64,000 bases of DNA from Hymenobacter crusticola (GTDB lineage: Bacteria; Bacteroidota; Bacteroidia; Cytophagales; Hymenobacteraceae): assembly GCF_002154225.1 (NCBI RefSeq), contig NZ_MTSE01000005.1, positions 62,001 through 126,000 on the forward strand, written 5' to 3'. This document shows positions 17,058-25,679 of the stretch, in pieces (the first letter of the stretch is position 1; the number at the start of each line of letters is the position of its first letter). The position numbers were made by a program, and so were the translations under genes. The notes under the pieces are model-generated. The model saw nothing but the letters and a program-made list of their open reading frames with translations. It did no database searches and was not told the origin of the DNA.

Positions 17058-17290
17058 TATTCAAACTGTACTTGCTGTTCTGCCTTATTGGTGGTGTGCC
17101 AAAATTGCTCGGATCCAACGGGAGCTATTGGCAATGACACCTGCCGCGTAAAGAAAGAAGTGGCTGGCATCAATAATGAACTGTTACGGTGCAACAATTT
17201 TGCAGTATCTCGGGCTGTAGCTGACTGCTTTGTGAGCTTACCAATAACGATAAGCGCGAATAGCAAAACAAAACGAAGTAAAGATTTCAT
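17057..17290 (-). CDS. small secreted or membrane-anchored protein of unknown function
   Basis: 77 residues starting MKSLLRFVLLFALIVIGKLT, a signal peptide or anchor, followed by a short polar region (DTAKLLHRNSSLLMPATSFF, then SLPIAPVGSEQFWHT). I do not recognise a family. It is supported as a real gene by a match to a Bacteroidota promoter (TTG-N21-TAACTTTG) 36 bases upstream and a textbook hairpin-T7 terminator at its stop codon. It is antisense to nothing, sitting alone between recG and the propeller gene. There are no Cys residues and no lipobox. Confidence 0.65.
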   Translation of the reverse strand: MKSLLRFVLLFALIVIGKLTKQSATARDTAKLLHRNSSLLMPATSFFTRQVSLPIAPVGSEQFWHTTNKAEQQVQFE

Positions 17291-17325
17291 AATACTTAAC
17301 TACTTGGATTATGCCTATAGTGGGG

Positions 17326-17357
17326 CAAAGTTAAGGCCAAAGTGTTGAACTACACAA
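17326..17357 (-). promoter_or_regulatory. promoter of the 77-residue gene
   Basis: On the minus strand TTG (17357-17355), 21 bases, then TAACTTTG (17333-17326), an exact TAnnTTTG match. The start codon is 36 bases downstream. Confidence 0.65.
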
Positions 17358-17692
17358 CAAACAGGCGTAAGAGTGAAAAAGTCAGTGCGTTGTCAACACG
17401 TTATCAGTCAGCTCTCCATTTTGTAACCTAGGTTGCACAGCTATAAGCTGTAAAAAAGCTAGATTTTATAAATTTCGCCGGAATTTCAACTGTTCTCTTA
17501 ACTGCTGCTAAGATAAAGGCTCTGCATCTAACGATTTGTTGCGCTGCTATTAAGGAAGTGTAAATAAATATGCGTCCTCTAATATACCAGCTCAAACGAC
17601 GCATTTTACGTTAGCAGGCTCCGCTTGGTTTCAGCATTTAGCAAGCTCCTTTTCTCTTTTTCTTAAACTGTTTCACTTAACTTATTATTGTT
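17358..17692. other. intergenic region before the propeller gene
   Basis: About 335 AT-rich bases upstream of the GTG at 17693. I see no gene, no strong hairpin and no clean -7/-33 pair; the promoter of the next gene must lie here. Confidence 0.4.
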
Positions 17693-19138
17693 GTGCGATT
17701 TACTGTTTTCTTATTTAGCTGCTTGGCATGCCTTAACCTGTTGCCTTGCGCAACCCAAGCGCAGAAAGTAAAGTCTGTTCCGTTTAGCTATTTGCCCGAA
17801 CGGTCAGATGACCGCTACAACCAGCGCGTACCGCAGAAAACAGTACCGCTTACTGGTGGTAGCTTCCTCATCTTGGCTCATAAATCGGCGACCGAGTATA
17901 CAGTTGAACGCTATAGCGCCGATTTTCAAAAGACTTGGTCGGCTACTTTGCCCGTTTCGGAGGCCCAGCGTATCGACGGCTTCGCGTGCGGTACTCGGCA
18001 GGCACTCGTTGTTGTTTATGGCAAAACGAATGCAGGCCAAACTTTATCCGCGCAAGCAATTGACCTAGCTACTGGCCAGAAAGCGCCTCTAAAGAAACTA
18101 GTTGAAACCGGTACCCGCGACCGGCATCCGGGCGTGGCTTTCTCACCCGACGGTACTAAGCTAGTAGCGTGGAGCTACGCAAGTCGCGAAGAGCAGATTC
18201 GCGCTATCACCGCTAGTGTGTACGATGAGCAACTTACCAAGCTCAAGGACCGCACCTACGATTTCCATGACCTAGGTTCCTTCTTCTCTCCTACTGTTTC
18301 ACTAAGTAATGATGGTACACAATACGTTACGCTCATCAGCGATGAAATGAAGAAGCTCAGCGTGCGCCGCTACCGCAATGATAACCAAGACGTAAAAGTA
18401 ATGTCGGTGGCTGTAGGCGGCAGCTTCGGGGGGAAAACAGTAACAGTATTCGACACAAAAGTTTCGATGCAAGCGGATAACACCTTGTACGCTGCAGCTA
18501 TCTGTACGGAACGGCTGACTGGCCAATATTATAGTTTGAAGCTCGTGAAGTTTGACTTCAATGGCGAAGGCACCATGAAGTTTGCAGACGAATTCCGGTT
18601 TACGCCTGAATACCTAGCTGAAGTAAATAAAGCTACGCAAGGTACTAGCAAGCGCTTAGAAGATATTTACCTCTCAGACATACTACTTACACCGGAAAAG
18701 CAGCTTGTAGTGGTAGCGGAGAAGAAATATGAGGAAGGTGGTGACGAGTCACCGGTGCGAACCAAGGAATTGCATTTGTTTGGCTACAATGAATTTGAAG
18801 CCCCTACCTGGCACACCATCATCGCCAAAAACCAAGTAGCACCGCCAGCTGAGTCTTTTACTGGCATTGGGTATAAGGCGGCGGTGTTTGGCTCTAACAT
18901 TCAATTTCTTACGCAGGAGACGATTAAAGGCAAATCAGACTTATACGTGCGTTCGGTGAATGCCCAAACGGGTGTTGTACAACCCACAAAAGGGCTTGGG
19001 CTGAAAGTAGCAAACGATCAGCAACTTGCTTACGTCAAAGACTTCACAGCTTGGCTTGATGCACAAACGCTCATTGGTGTGAGCCGACCTAGCAAGAAGT
19101 CGGCAGCGTTGATGTTGAATAAGATTGTAGTGAAGTAG
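17693..19138 (+). CDS. secreted protein of unknown function, beta-propeller-like
   Basis: 481 residues from a GTG at 17693. The signal peptide is MRFTVFLFSCLACLNLLPCATQAQ. The mature protein is rich in short beta strands with WD/PD40-like phrases such as HPGVAFSPDGTKLVAW and SPTVSLSNDGTQYVTL, suggesting a propeller facing the periplasm or outer surface. No catalytic motif is seen. It is monocistronic and converges on the fatty-acid genes, separated from them by a nested inverted repeat. Bacteroidota encode many such paralogues of unknown role, and I assign no function. Confidence 0.75.
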   Translation: MRFTVFLFSCLACLNLLPCATQAQKVKSVPFSYLPERSDDRYNQRVPQKTVPLTGGSFLILAHKSATEYTVERYSADFQKTWSATLPVSEAQRIDGFACGTRQALVVVYGKTNAGQTLSAQAIDLATGQKAPLKKLVETGTRDRHPGVAFSPDGTKLVAWSYASREEQIRAITASVYDEQLTKLKDRTYDFHDLGSFFSPTVSLSNDGTQYVTLISDEMKKLSVRRYRNDNQDVKVMSVAVGGSFGGKTVTVFDTKVSMQADNTLYAAAICTERLTGQYYSLKLVKFDFNGEGTMKFADEFRFTPEYLAEVNKATQGTSKRLEDIYLSDILLTPEKQLVVVAEKKYEEGGDESPVRTKELHLFGYNEFEAPTWHTIIAKNQVAPPAESFTGIGYKAAVFGSNIQFLTQETIKGKSDLYVRSVNAQTGVVQPTKGLGLKVANDQQLAYVKDFTAWLDAQTLIGVSRPSKKSAALMLNKIVVK

Positions 19139-19309
19139 GACCACGGATTTTTCGGATTCCGCGGATTTTGTAAATACTTCTCCTCTAATTCTTATGCCTA
19201 AGTCTAATAAAAAGCCTCTCCAGTAGTGGAGAGGCTTTTTACTAGACTTAAGTTACTAAACATCCACAAAATCCGCGGAATCCGAAAAATCTATCGAATC
19301 CGTGGTCCT
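19137..19309. repeat. long interrupted inverted repeat flanking a terminator
   Basis: 19137-19173 is repeated in reverse complement at 19265-19309, except that the right copy carries 8 extra bases near its outer end. The phrase CGGATTCCGCGGATTTTG is exact in both. The arms enclose the terminator at 19201-19248, making a nested stem in the space between convergent genes. Confidence 0.75.
19201..19248. terminator. bidirectional terminator between convergent genes
   Basis: 19201-19222 pairs with 19227-19248 (one mismatch in 22) around the loop GTAG, with A-run and T-run flanks. Confidence 0.88.
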
Positions 19310-19315
19310 GATGAC

Positions 19316-21106
19316 CTAATATACGTACTCGTTTGCCTCGATCATAGCAGCGGCAATGCGCCGACGGGCTTCTTTGGCGTTGAACAATTCGGCTTTGGTG
19401 AAGCGCTTCAACCCTAGGGCAAGTAGGCGTTGCTCATCGCCTTCGGTCATCGAGGCAATGGCATCTTTGCCGTACTTGTTCACAAGGTCTACAGCGTCCG
19501 AAAGATACACGCGGGCAATATCGATCTGGTTCGCCAGCGCTTCTTCGCCTTTCTCACCGGCTTCCCTCTCCACGCGGAGCACGGTGCTTTCGGCGGTATA
19601 TACCTTGATGGCCATGTCGGCAATGTTCATCAGCACCTCTTGTTCTTTGGCCAACGAATTCATGTACTTTTGCACGGCTGTGCCCGCCACCATCAGGATG
19701 GCCTTCTTCAGGTTCTTAATGGTCTTGTGCTCAGCGGCAAACAGACCGGTAGGTTCCTCTGCACCAAAATCCGGAATAGCCATCAATTCCTGTTGTACAG
19801 CCTGCGCAGGGCCCATCAGGTCTAGCTCGCCTTTCAGACCTTTTTTCAGGATCATGTCGACGGCTAGCATCCGGTTGATTTCGTTGGTGCCTTCGAAGAT
19901 GCGGTTAATGCGTGAGTCACGGTAGGCACGGTCCATGGGATAGTCGGCCGAGAAGCCATATCCGCCGAAGATTTGCACGCCTTCATCTACTACAAAGTCA
20001 AGTACTTCCGACCCTTCTACTTTCAGCATAGCGCACTCCACGGCAAACTCGCGAGCGGCACCTAGTAGGGCTTCGCTGTAGCTCTTGCCTTGGGCAATAA
20101 GCTCTTGCTCCATACGATGAATGTCCATTCCAGCACGATAAATAGCCGATTCTACGGCGTATGTACGGATGGCTTGCTCGGCTAGCTTATGGCGAATAGC
20201 GCCGAACTTGGAAATTGGTAGCTTGAACTGCACTCGCTCATTGGCATATTTCACGCTAGTAGTCACCACGCGCTTCGTAGCACCTAGGCAAGCAGCCGCT
20301 AGCTTGATGCGGCCAATATTCAGGATGTTGAAAGCAATTAGGTGGCCTTTACCAATTTCACCCAGCACGTTCTCTTTCGGCACCTTCACATCCGACAGGA
20401 ATACTTGGCGGGTAGAAGAACCACGAATACCCATCTTGTGCTCCTCGTTGCCGAAGGTTAGGCCGGGCGTATCGCGTTCCACAATAAAGCCGGTAAACTT
20501 GTCGCCATCTACCTGTGCAAATACAATGAACACGTGTGCGAAGCCGGCGTTAGTAATCCACATCTTCTGGCCATTTAGCACGTAGCTCTCGCCATCTTCG
20601 CTCAGCACAGCTTTGCTGCGGGCACCTAGGGCATCGGAGCCTGAACCGGGCTCAGTGAGGCAGTAAGCGCCGATCCACTCGCCGGTAGTCAGCTTTGGAA
20701 TGTATTTCTGCTTCTGCTCCTCCGTACCGAAGTACAGAATAGGCAGCATGCCAATGCCGGTGTGCGCAGCAAAAGCTACCGGAAACGAGTGGCCACCACC
20801 TACACCTTCTGTCACGAGCAGGGCTGTGTTGAAGTCCATATCGAAGCCACCGTACTCGGCTGGGATGCTCACGCCAAACAGACCTAGCTCACCAGCTTTT
20901 TTCATCAGGTCCTCCATCAAACCTTCTTCGTGGTTGTCGAGGCGTTCCAGCAGCGGATTTACTTCGTTGGTCACAAAATCCAAGCAGGTCTGATACATCA
21001 GGCGCTGCTCTTCCGAGAATTCGGCTGGGGTAAAAACGTCTTGGGCGTCGGTTTCTTTAATGATAAACTCGCCGCCTTTGATGACTGCTTTATTTGATAC
21101 TTCCAT
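19316..21106 (-). CDS. acyl-CoA dehydrogenase (VLCAD-like, long form)
   Basis: 596 residues, longer than the ~380-residue short/medium-chain enzymes. It has a C-terminal extension (residues ~420-596) as in the very-long-chain type. It oxidises acyl-CoA to trans-2-enoyl-CoA with FAD, the first step of beta-oxidation. Family segments are AYCLTEPGSGSDALGARS and WITNAGFAHVFIVFAQ (flavin and substrate contacts) and IFEGTNEINRM near the end of the core. It is the last gene of the fatty-acid run fadN-fadA-fadE on the minus strand. A hairpin with T's lies between it and the thiolase, so its expression may be set separately from the upstream genes. Confidence 0.93.
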   Translation of the reverse strand: MEVSNKAVIKGGEFIIKETDAQDVFTPAEFSEEQRLMYQTCLDFVTNEVNPLLERLDNHEEGLMEDLMKKAGELGLFGVSIPAEYGGFDMDFNTALLVTEGVGGGHSFPVAFAAHTGIGMLPILYFGTEEQKQKYIPKLTTGEWIGAYCLTEPGSGSDALGARSKAVLSEDGESYVLNGQKMWITNAGFAHVFIVFAQVDGDKFTGFIVERDTPGLTFGNEEHKMGIRGSSTRQVFLSDVKVPKENVLGEIGKGHLIAFNILNIGRIKLAAACLGATKRVVTTSVKYANERVQFKLPISKFGAIRHKLAEQAIRTYAVESAIYRAGMDIHRMEQELIAQGKSYSEALLGAAREFAVECAMLKVEGSEVLDFVVDEGVQIFGGYGFSADYPMDRAYRDSRINRIFEGTNEINRMLAVDMILKKGLKGELDLMGPAQAVQQELMAIPDFGAEEPTGLFAAEHKTIKNLKKAILMVAGTAVQKYMNSLAKEQEVLMNIADMAIKVYTAESTVLRVEREAGEKGEEALANQIDIARVYLSDAVDLVNKYGKDAIASMTEGDEQRLLALGLKRFTKAELFNAKEARRRIAAAMIEANEYVY

Positions 21107-21186
21107 GGCTTGGGTGAGCGTTGAATATGAAAGGGAAGGAGATTCTAAGTTATGGAATTTGTTAGGCTTGCAGCCTATTTTGGTGA

Positions 21187-21213
21187 AAGAAAACCCCGCT
21201 TCCGGGGCTTCTT
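21187..21213 (-). terminator. terminator or attenuator between thiolase and acyl-CoA dehydrogenase
   Basis: On the minus strand GCCCCG-GAAG-CGGGGTTTTC forms a short GC stem with a T-rich tail, about 55 bases after the thiolase stop and 80 bases before the dehydrogenase start. Confidence 0.65.
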
Positions 21214-21263
21214 TATTTTCTATGCCTACGTATGAAAAGAGGAGATACAGACCTATGTAGCCG

Positions 21264-22442
21264 CTATTTCAGCAGCTCATAAATACCAGCCACACCCTGG
21301 CCGCCACCTACGCAGGCCGTCACCATGCCGTACTTCTGGCCTCGCTCGCGCAACTCATCAAACAGCTGAATGGTTAGCTTAGCACCCGAGCAGCCCAGTG
21401 GGTGACCTAGGGCAATGGCGCCACCGTTTACGTTAAGCTTCTCTGGGTCGATACCTAGCTCGCGCGTTACGGCAATGGATTGTGAAGCAAAGGCTTCGTT
21501 CAACTCGATCAAGTCGATGTCGTTGAGCTGCATGCCGGCTTGCTTCAGCACTTTCGGCACCGCTTTGATGGGGCCCATGCCCATAATGCGTGGGTCTACG
21601 CCTTCAGAAGCGTAATTTACCATGCGCGCAACAGGTTCTAGGTTCAACTCCTTCACCAGGCGCTCCGACATCACAAGCACGAAGGCAGCGCCGTCAGAGG
21701 TTTGGGAAGAGTTACCAGCTGTAACAGTACCATTAGCGGCAAACACTGGGCGCAGCTTTGCCAGCGCTTCTAGCGACGTATCGGCGCGTGGTCCTTCGTC
21801 GGTATCGACTACGTAAGAGCGGGTTTGCTTCTTGTCACTTGCCGGATCTAGGAAAGTTTCTTCCACCTTAATCGGCACAATTTGCTTCTTAAACTTACCC
21901 TCTTTGATAGCCTTGATAGCCTTCTGGTGGGAGTTATACGAAAACTGATCTTGGTCTTCGCGGCTGATACTATAGTCTTTGGCCACGGCTTCCGCCGTGA
22001 GACCCATGCCCATATAGTAGTCGGGGTGCTCTAGGGCTAGCTTGTAGTTAGGAACCGTTTTCCACCCCACTGTTGGCACCATGCTCATGCTTTCGGTGCC
22101 GCCGGCAATAATTACGTCGGCCATGCCCGCTTTGATTTTACCCACGGCCATGGCAATAGTTTCCACGCCCGAGCCGCAGTAGCGGTTCACGATGAGGCCG
22201 GGTACGTTGATCGGCAACGCGAGCAACGAGATAAGCCGGCCCATTTGCAAACCCTGCTCCGCTTCCGGCACGGCATTACCGACTATCACATCGTCGATGC
22301 GCGTTGGATCAAGCTGCGGCACGGCAGCTACCAGATGCTTAATTACTTCAGCAGCTAAGTCGTCGGGACGAGTGAAGCGGAAACCACCGCGGGGCGCCTT
22401 GCCCACTGCGGTGCGGTAACCGGCTACGATATATGCTTCCAT
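21264..22442 (-). CDS. acetyl-CoA C-acyltransferase (3-ketoacyl-CoA thiolase)
   Basis: 392 residues, standard length. It cleaves 3-ketoacyl-CoA in the last step of beta-oxidation. The acyl-accepting Cys89 is in [13 protein letters not shown]; the second set of residues is in [16 protein letters not shown] (His) and [15 protein letters not shown] (Cys). ELNEAFASQ is the usual thiolase-family signature. The start is ATG at 22442. It follows the bifunctional dehydrogenase/hydratase gene by 158 bases and precedes the acyl-CoA dehydrogenase, so the three steps are encoded together. The predicted regulator is the MarR gene at the head of the run. Confidence 0.94.
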   Translation of the reverse strand: MEAYIVAGYRTAVGKAPRGGFRFTRPDDLAAEVIKHLVAAVPQLDPTRIDDVIVGNAVPEAEQGLQMGRLISLLALPINVPGLIVNRYCGSGVETIAMAVGKIKAGMADVIIAGGTESMSMVPTVGWKTVPNYKLALEHPDYYMGMGLTAEAVAKDYSISREDQDQFSYNSHQKAIKAIKEGKFKKQIVPIKVEETFLDPASDKKQTRSYVVDTDEGPRADTSLEALAKLRPVFAANGTVTAGNSSQTSDGAAFVLVMSERLVKELNLEPVARMVNYASEGVDPRIMGMGPIKAVPKVLKQAGMQLNDIDLIELNEAFASQSIAVTRELGIDPEKLNVNGGAIALGHPLGCSGAKLTIQLFDELRERGQKYGMVTACVGGGQGVAGIYELLK

Positions 22443-22600
22443 TTTAATGATGTCTTAGATATGGTGGGAATCAACGCCACTATGAGGCTAGCCTTGCTTG
22501 ACTTAGGAGCTAAAAGCAGGTGACTTCCAGTTTGAGAACAACCGGCACTAGTAGTTAATTCGATGGGCAACTGCTTCCAGCATCCTTGTAATTGGGCTAC

Positions 22601-25009
22601 CTAGTTTCTTAGCGGCTTGCCTGTTGTTAAGATGCTTTGGATACGCTCTAGCGTTTTCCGCTCGCCGCAGAGGCTTAAGAAAGCTTCGCGCTCCAAATCC
22701 AGCAGGTATTGCTCGCTCACCTCCGTGGGGGCCGACAAGTCGCCACCGCACATCACGTAAGCTAGCTTGTTGGCAATCTTCTGGTCGTGGGCGGAAATGT
22801 AGTTGCCTTCCTTCATGGCGAATACGCCGGTCTGGAACATGGCGAGGGCGCCCCGGCCGTGTACCTTGATGTTGGTTTTCTGCGTGGGCTGGGTGTAGCC
22901 AGCCTCAGCCAGTTCCAGCGCAGCAGCTTTCGCTTGGGCAATGACGCGGTTGCTATTTACCACCACTTCGTCGCCGCGGCGCATGAAGCCTAGGTCAAAC
23001 GCTTCCGCGGCCGACGTTGAAACTTTCGCCGTGCTGATGGTCATGTAGGTGTTGCGCAGGAGGTTGAATTCTGGCTCACCTTCCTCGTACTTGGCCGCGG
23101 TGCGCAAGGTCATTTCCTTGGTGCCACCACCGCCGGGAATCAGGCCAACGCCAAATTCCACGAGGCCCATGTATGTTTCGGCCGCGGCAACAACTTTGTC
23201 GCAATGCAGGTTCAGCTCGCAGCCACCGCCTAGGGTCAGGCCATGCGGCGTGCCCACTACCGGGATGCTGCTGTAGCGCATACGCATCATGGCCTGTTGA
23301 AACTGCCGGATCATCAGGTTTAGCTCGTCGTAGTCTTGCTCCAGCGCAAACATGTACACCAGACCTAGGTTGGCGCCCGCCGAGAAGTTCGGCGCATCGT
23401 TGCCGACCACTAGGCCGCGGTAACCTTGCTCAGCCATGTCAACGCCTTTCATCAGGCCCTGAATAACGTCGGAGCCCATGGCGTTCATCTTGCTGTGGAA
23501 CTCTACGTTCAGGATGCCGTCACCTAGGTCGATGACGCTGGCACCCGAGTTCTTCCACAGCACTTTGCCAGCCGAGCGTAGGTTGTCAAGGATGATGAAG
23601 TTCTCAACGCCCGGAATAGCCTGGTAGCTCTTCGACTCGGGGTCGTAAAACTGCTTCACGCCCTGCTCCGACACTTTATAGAAGGTAGCATTGCCAGCGG
23701 CTAGCATTTCCTCTACCCACGGCGCCACGGTTTTGCCTTCCGCCTGCGCTAGCTCTAGCCCTTTCTGCACACCTAGGGCATCCCAGGTTTCAAACGGCCC
23801 TTGCTCCCAACCAAAGCCAGCCCGCAACGCGTCGTCGATCTTGTACAGCGCGTCGGTAATTTCGGGGATGCGGTTGCTCACGTACGCAAACAAGCCGGCA
23901 AACATCTTTCGGTAAAACTCACCGGCCTTGTCTTTGCCGCCCACCAGCACTTTATAGCGGTCTGAGAGCTTTTCGATGAGCTTGGTCGCTTCCAGCGTGG
24001 GGAATTTCACCTTCTGGCTGGGCTTGTACTCCATCGTGGCGAGGTCGAGGGCGTAGATTTCGGACTTGCCACCCTCCCCTTTCATTTTCTTGTAGAAACC
24101 CTGGCCGGTTTTGTCGCCCAGCCATTTGTTCTCGCCCATCTTCTGCACGAAGTCAGGCAGTTGAAATACGTCTTTGGCTTCGTCGTTGGGCAAGCCCTGG
24201 GCTAACCCGTTGGTCACGTTGATAGTTGTGTCCAAGCCTACCACATCGGAGGTGCGCAGCGTAGCCGACTTTGCGTGACCGATTACGGGTCCCGTCAGCT
24301 TGTCCACTTCCTCTACCGTCAGACCTAGCTTTTGCATGTTCTGCATCACGTCGAGCATGGCAAACACGCCCACGCGGTTAGCGATAAAGCCTTGGGTGTC
24401 TTTGGCCAGCACGGTGGTCTTACCTAGGTATAGGTCGCCGTAGTGCATCAGAAAATCTACCACCGCCGGATCAGTTTCCGGCGTCGGGATGATTTCGAGC
24501 AGCTTCAGGTAGCGCGGTGGGTTGAAGAAGTGGGTACCGCAGAAGTTCTTCTTGAAGTCATCGGAGCGGCCTTCGGCCAGCAGGTGAATCGGAATGCCCG
24601 AGGTGTTCGAGGTAATGAGCGTGCCGGGTTTGCGCACCTTCTCTACTTTCTCGTACAGGCTCTGCTTGAGGTCAAGGCGCTCAACCACGACCTCAATCGT
24701 CCAGTCGCATGTGGCAATATCTTGCAGGTTGTCGTCGAAGTTGCCGGTCTTGATGCGCGAGGCATCCGACTTGCGGTAGAGCGGCGACGGGTTGCTGGCA
24801 ATAGCCGCCTGCAACGAGCTGTTCACGATGCGGTTGCGTACGGCAGGCTTTTCCAAGGTTAGGCCTTTGGCTTGCTCATCGGCCGTCAGTTCGCGGGGCA
24901 CAATGTCAAGCAACAGCACTTGCACGCCGATGTTGGCGAAGTGGCACGCAATGCGCGACCCCATAACGCCGGAGCCGAGCACGGCAACTTTCTTGATGGT
25001 TCGGTTCAT
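22601..25009 (-). CDS. bifunctional 3-hydroxyacyl-CoA dehydrogenase / enoyl-CoA hydratase (FadN-type order)
   Basis: 802 residues. The N-terminal part is the NAD-binding hydroxyacyl-CoA dehydrogenase (VAVLGSGVMGSRIACHFANI, then CGTHFFNPPRYLKLLEI and KDTQGFIANRVGVFAM). The C-terminal part, from about residue 490, is a crotonase-fold enoyl-CoA hydratase (NVEFHSKMNAM, GNDAPNFSAGANLG, GLTLGGGCELNLHCD, GVGLIPGGGGTKEM). The order is the reverse of E. coli FadB and matches Bacillus FadN. It catalyses hydration and oxidation in beta-oxidation. The MarR gene lies 60 bases upstream in the same direction, so the two may share a transcript. Confidence 0.93.
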   Translation of the reverse strand: MNRTIKKVAVLGSGVMGSRIACHFANIGVQVLLLDIVPRELTADEQAKGLTLEKPAVRNRIVNSSLQAAIASNPSPLYRKSDASRIKTGNFDDNLQDIATCDWTIEVVVERLDLKQSLYEKVEKVRKPGTLITSNTSGIPIHLLAEGRSDDFKKNFCGTHFFNPPRYLKLLEIIPTPETDPAVVDFLMHYGDLYLGKTTVLAKDTQGFIANRVGVFAMLDVMQNMQKLGLTVEEVDKLTGPVIGHAKSATLRTSDVVGLDTTINVTNGLAQGLPNDEAKDVFQLPDFVQKMGENKWLGDKTGQGFYKKMKGEGGKSEIYALDLATMEYKPSQKVKFPTLEATKLIEKLSDRYKVLVGGKDKAGEFYRKMFAGLFAYVSNRIPEITDALYKIDDALRAGFGWEQGPFETWDALGVQKGLELAQAEGKTVAPWVEEMLAAGNATFYKVSEQGVKQFYDPESKSYQAIPGVENFIILDNLRSAGKVLWKNSGASVIDLGDGILNVEFHSKMNAMGSDVIQGLMKGVDMAEQGYRGLVVGNDAPNFSAGANLGLVYMFALEQDYDELNLMIRQFQQAMMRMRYSSIPVVGTPHGLTLGGGCELNLHCDKVVAAAETYMGLVEFGVGLIPGGGGTKEMTLRTAAKYEEGEPEFNLLRNTYMTISTAKVSTSAAEAFDLGFMRRGDEVVVNSNRVIAQAKAAALELAEAGYTQPTQKTNIKVHGRGALAMFQTGVFAMKEGNYISAHDQKIANKLAYVMCGGDLSAPTEVSEQYLLDLEREAFLSLCGERKTLERIQSILTTGKPLRN

Positions 25010-25069
25010 TCCAGAAAGGAAGTGGGTGAGAGAATGAGCGAATAAATAGCGAGGAAGCCTCTACCTAGG

Positions 25070-25549
25070 TTAGGCAGACGTCTTCTCGGGGTGGTAAGGC
25101 TTGAGAGTGAAATCATCGAAGAGCGTCTTGCCTTCGATCATGCTGTTGATCTGCCCAACTACTTTGAAGAACACATCGAGCTGCGTTTGCGACACCTTCT
25201 CCCGAACCTTCTGGTTGAAATGACGCACTGTTTGCCGCGAAATCTCCTTTTTCTGCAAGCCTTCCGATGTCAAGAAGATGCGCACCGAGCGTTTATCTTG
25301 CTGGTCGGCTTGTTTGTAGATTAGGCCCTTCTCCTCCATGCTACGCAAAATGCGTGTGAGGCTACGCGTTTCGAGGCCTAATAGCGGCGCAATCTTGGTG
25401 GCCGGCGTGCCTTTTTCCTGATCGATATTCAGCAGCACGAAGCCGATACTCGTGGTGATGTCGTACTTAGCAGCCTGCGCGTTATACATGCGCGAAATGG
25501 CGTGCCAAGCTACTTTAATATTATAATCGACGGTTTCTTCCGGTTTCAT
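25070..25549 (-). CDS. MarR-family transcriptional regulator
   Basis: 159 residues, with the winged-helix core at residues ~30-110: GTPATKIAPLLGLETRSLTRILRSMEEKGLI (in part the recognition helix) followed by the wing DKRSVRIFLTSEG. MarR proteins bind palindromes as dimers and release them on ligand binding; acyl-CoA or fatty acids would be a sensible ligand because it heads the beta-oxidation genes. A perfect 8+8 base palindrome lies 36 bases upstream of its start, between the presumed -33 and -7 regions, as expected for autorepression of the whole run. Confidence 0.9.
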   Translation of the reverse strand: MKPEETVDYNIKVAWHAISRMYNAQAAKYDITTSIGFVLLNIDQEKGTPATKIAPLLGLETRSLTRILRSMEEKGLIYKQADQQDKRSVRIFLTSEGLQKKEISRQTVRHFNQKVREKVSQTQLDVFFKVVGQINSMIEGKTLFDDFTLKPYHPEKTSA

Positions 25550-25584
25550 AAGAGGGGCGAAGTCCGGTAAACTTACAAAGAATA

Positions 25585-25602
25585 TAGTATGCTTGCATAC
25601 TA
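25585..25602 (-). promoter_or_regulatory. candidate operator of the MarR regulator
   Basis: TAGTATGCTTGCATACTA has perfect 8-base arms around a TT spacer, the size and symmetry of a MarR-family site. It is 36 bases upstream of the MarR start, just upstream of a -7-like ATTCTTTG on the minus strand. Confidence 0.6.
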
Positions 25603-25679
25603 CTTTAAGAGAAAAAAGTTGTAGGCAAAGCTTACGGATTATGATGAAAGCCCTGCTTACCCTTACTTTTCAAATTACC

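Noticed and set aside
19356..19925. 189-codon plus-strand frame inside the acyl-CoA dehydrogenase gene
   Set aside because: Antisense shadow of a clear enzyme gene; Ser/Arg-rich translation typical of a shadow frame.
24443..24862. 139-codon plus-strand frame
   Set aside because: Antisense to the bifunctional dehydrogenase/hydratase gene; no start signal or family.
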